Of a DNA stretch of 64,000 bases, positions 61,942-64,000 are shown piece by piece (position 1 is the stretch's first letter; every line of letters starts with the position of its first letter). The position numbers and the translations under genes were made by a program. The notes below the pieces were generated by a model that worked only from the letters and a program-made list of their open reading frames with translations, made no database searches and had not been told where the DNA came from. Source of the stretch: Gamarada debralockiae (taxonomy: Eukaryota; Ascomycota; Leotiomycetes; Helotiales; Hyphodiscaceae); NCBI GenBank assembly GCA_002803225.1, contig NXFV01000964.1, positions 62,001 through 126,000 of the forward strand, in the 5' to 3' direction.

Positions 61942-62477
61942 TACTCCCTTACCCCTTTCTGGTACACCAAACCACATATTTCTGATGACGAGGGTTCATA
62001 ATATTTTTGTGTTTTATTGGCGGGAGGAGGAGATCGTATACCCACATCTTGGACGGAGGCTTTATTTGTTCTGGGGCGTTATTTGGATGATCGAAAGGAG
62101 GCAAGCAGCCTACCTTTATTAGTGTTGTTTGGAAGCATAGCGTAGCGTTGCATAGCATTGCACTGCACATTATTTTGATACAATTTAATTCCTATTGCTC
62201 TCTCAAATTCTTCTCTAGCCCATTTCGCCTGTGCCCCTGAACTTAGGCTTCCCTTGCATATCTCCTTTCGTAGGCCACGTCCGAGAATATCCGCCCTCAA
62301 GCTTCCAATCCTGAGCGGGGCTATGGTTAGCACCCTACATAAAATGTGGATATATTATACCAAAAAGAGGGGCAAAAACATACAACAGCAAGGATTCGCT
62401 GATGGTCACCCACTCAACTACTGACTTGCCGATCTGAGGCTTATGTATGGCAGAGCGGACGGGATGCCCAGTGTTCC
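61942..62477. other. Convergent intergenic region
   Basis: The ERF4 and DUF3176 genes end towards each other here. No gene or repeat was seen. Confidence 0.45.
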
Positions 62478-64000
62478 TCAGTCTGTGGTCGTATGTGAAA
62501 GCACTTGTTCTAAACCAATTGATACAGTAAACGTATCTTCAGATGCATGGCCGCTATAACTCATATACGTGACCCGCTCCTTTATATTCTCCAGCAATTG
62601 TCCCCCCTTCACCACCTTGACTCTCAAAGAGTTGGCCTTTTGCTCGACTTCATCAGCCGTGTATCTCGAATCAAGACCTGCCAACAGCAACGGCCCATCC
62701 AGCGAACGCAACAAAAGTGTCAAAGGGCTGCTTTTCCAAATCCCAACTTCATCTCTCCTCATGTGCAGTATCGTTGCGGTAAAGAACACCATCGAAAGGA
62801 CGAGTATACCTATAGGGTATGCGAGCCAGCGTACTCTTCATTTTTCAGAATCGTTCCGTCGTACATGCTCCAGAAAAAGTGTTCACAAGGCCCCAGTCAC
62901 CGTCCACCAAAGCAGGTGTTGAACGGATGTGGTTCGTAATGCTCAATGCGATGCTCCTGTGTCCATGCTTCCGGATCATGGGTTGCCCAGAAGCCTTGTA
63001 GTCCATCTGACCGCGCTTCACCTGGGCCAGCGTAGGTATTGGTACCTGAGCCCTGGCCGATGACTCCATCTAGCAGACTGCTGAATTTTTGTCTGGAGAG
63101 CCACGACAGGGTGATGCAATGTTCATCTTTGTCCGTAAATCGGGTGGAGGACTAATAAGTTCATGTCATAGCCCCTGTTTCGATCCATATAAGGAACATT
63201 GGCCTACTCGTTCCATGTTCTCACGATAACTTGGTGGAGTAGCCCCTTGTGTATTGAGACGTTGTAGGCATTTATACCAAACCAAAGTGCGCACTCAGCA
63301 GCCTATAAATTATGCCAAATTCTCCTATGTTTGCATATGATAGTATCAATGATAGATAGGTAGGGATAACTAGAATTCGTATATGCCATTAGTTCGGGGT
63401 ATTAGTAGTCGTTGAACCGAGCCGGGAGCATACCTGCAACTTCTCGGTACTCTGACTCGTTTGAAAGACCCACCTCAACTCCTTTCGAGATAGCATAATT
63501 GCGCTTGGACCAAGAATAGCATGTTTGATTCAACTTTGCTGCGGGATCGGTACATGACGAACAGACTGCCAAAATGGGTGTTGTCGACCAGGGGTATAAT
63601 TTCCGGTTGGGCAGGATGGCCCGAGAGGTTGGATACCAGGCTCATACATGCCCTGATTTAGGGCAGAAGCATAGGCATAATTAAGTTTCTCTCTGCCCCA
63701 TACAAAAACGTAAGTTTCATTGCATCATGGAACAGGGCGTGCAATCGACAGAAGAATGAGTACTTACGGGCCATTATATCCCCAAAACTGTAGTTATTGT
63801 AATACTCTGACCTCGGCACCATACTGAAGTTCGTATATTGATTGGTAGCATCAACGTTGTGATAATCGACGGAAAAAATCAATTGAGCAAAAGGATCAAT
63901 CCCAACTGCGAGGAAATGATCGCTGCTCCCAAGGAGAGAATATGCCTGGTCAAGAGAAGTTAGGTACGTTTTTCTGATAACAGACTTATACTGAGCTTCA
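62478..64000 (-). CDS. DUF3176 membrane protein, partial (runs off the right edge)
   Basis: Fungal plasma-membrane-type protein of unknown function. The 5' end is outside the window. Blocks on the minus strand, in order: QAYSLLGSSDHFLAVG, VDYHNVDATNQYTNFSMVPR and SEYYNNYSFGDIMA up to a donor at about 63770; TTPILAVCSSCTDPAAKL, then CYSWSKRNYAISKGVEVGLS near 63480-63600, the Cys-rich segment of the family; HGHRSIALSITNHIRST near 62930-62970; and the last membrane helix, VRWLAYPIGILVLSMVFFTA, then WKSSPLTLLLRSLDG, ending at 62478. The frame between about 62850 and 62920 does not connect cleanly (SMYDGTILKNEE and VRWLAY lie in different frames), so a missed intron or a frameshift is possible. 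Confidence 0.7.

Overview
The window reads as nuclear DNA of a filamentous ascomycete (Pezizomycotina, perhaps Leotiomycetes; the placement is inferred from gene content only). Genes lie on both strands, are split by many 45-75 bp GT-AG introns, and encode typically fungal proteins: a hybrid histidine kinase, a Ste3-type pheromone receptor, HET, DUF4419 and DUF3176 proteins, and a Cbf1 bHLH factor. No operons, rRNA, tRNA or CRISPR were seen. Exon joins were worked out by hand from reading-frame continuity and splice signals.

Layout. 0-6.6 kb: a histidine kinase cut by the left edge (-), complex I subunit B12/NDUFB3 (-), the CCR4-NOT deadenylase Caf1/Pop2 (+) and an NAD(P)-binding atypical SDR (+). 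6.6-16.6 kb is an accessory, decayed tract: unidentified degenerate sequence, a possible small secreted protein, three tandem related F-box/2EXR-like genes (one intact, two broken) and a DUF4419 relic. 16.6-27.5 kb is conserved: the GID/CTLH subunit Fyv10/Gid9 (-), Cbf1 (+) and a large Ycf1/MRP-type ABC transporter (+). 27.5-40.2 kb is almost gene-free, with one YDR124W-like (DUF2841) gene in the middle. 40.2-45.8 kb: an S41-family protein that seems to lack its nucleophile, a cytochrome P450 and a small membrane protein. 46.4-49.8 kb: two pseudogenes back to back, a HET-domain gene and a Ste7-type MAP kinase kinase. 50.6-64 kb: an uncharacterised membrane protein, an alpha/beta hydrolase, a Ste3 receptor, a MYND zinc-finger protein, a 238-bp MITE, the Ras palmitoylation subunit Erf4 and a DUF3176 membrane protein cut by the right edge.

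The conserved genes serve separate housekeeping functions (mRNA decay, respiration, protein degradation, sulfur/centromere regulation, vacuolar export, protein palmitoylation). The accessory blocks show birth and decay of genes: tandem duplication, frameshifts, a stop in a catalytic motif and small repeats. Points most worth a second look are the nucleophile-less S41 protein, the MAP2K pseudogene, the MITE, the perfect inverted repeat before the P450, and the large gene-free stretch around the YDR124W-like gene.
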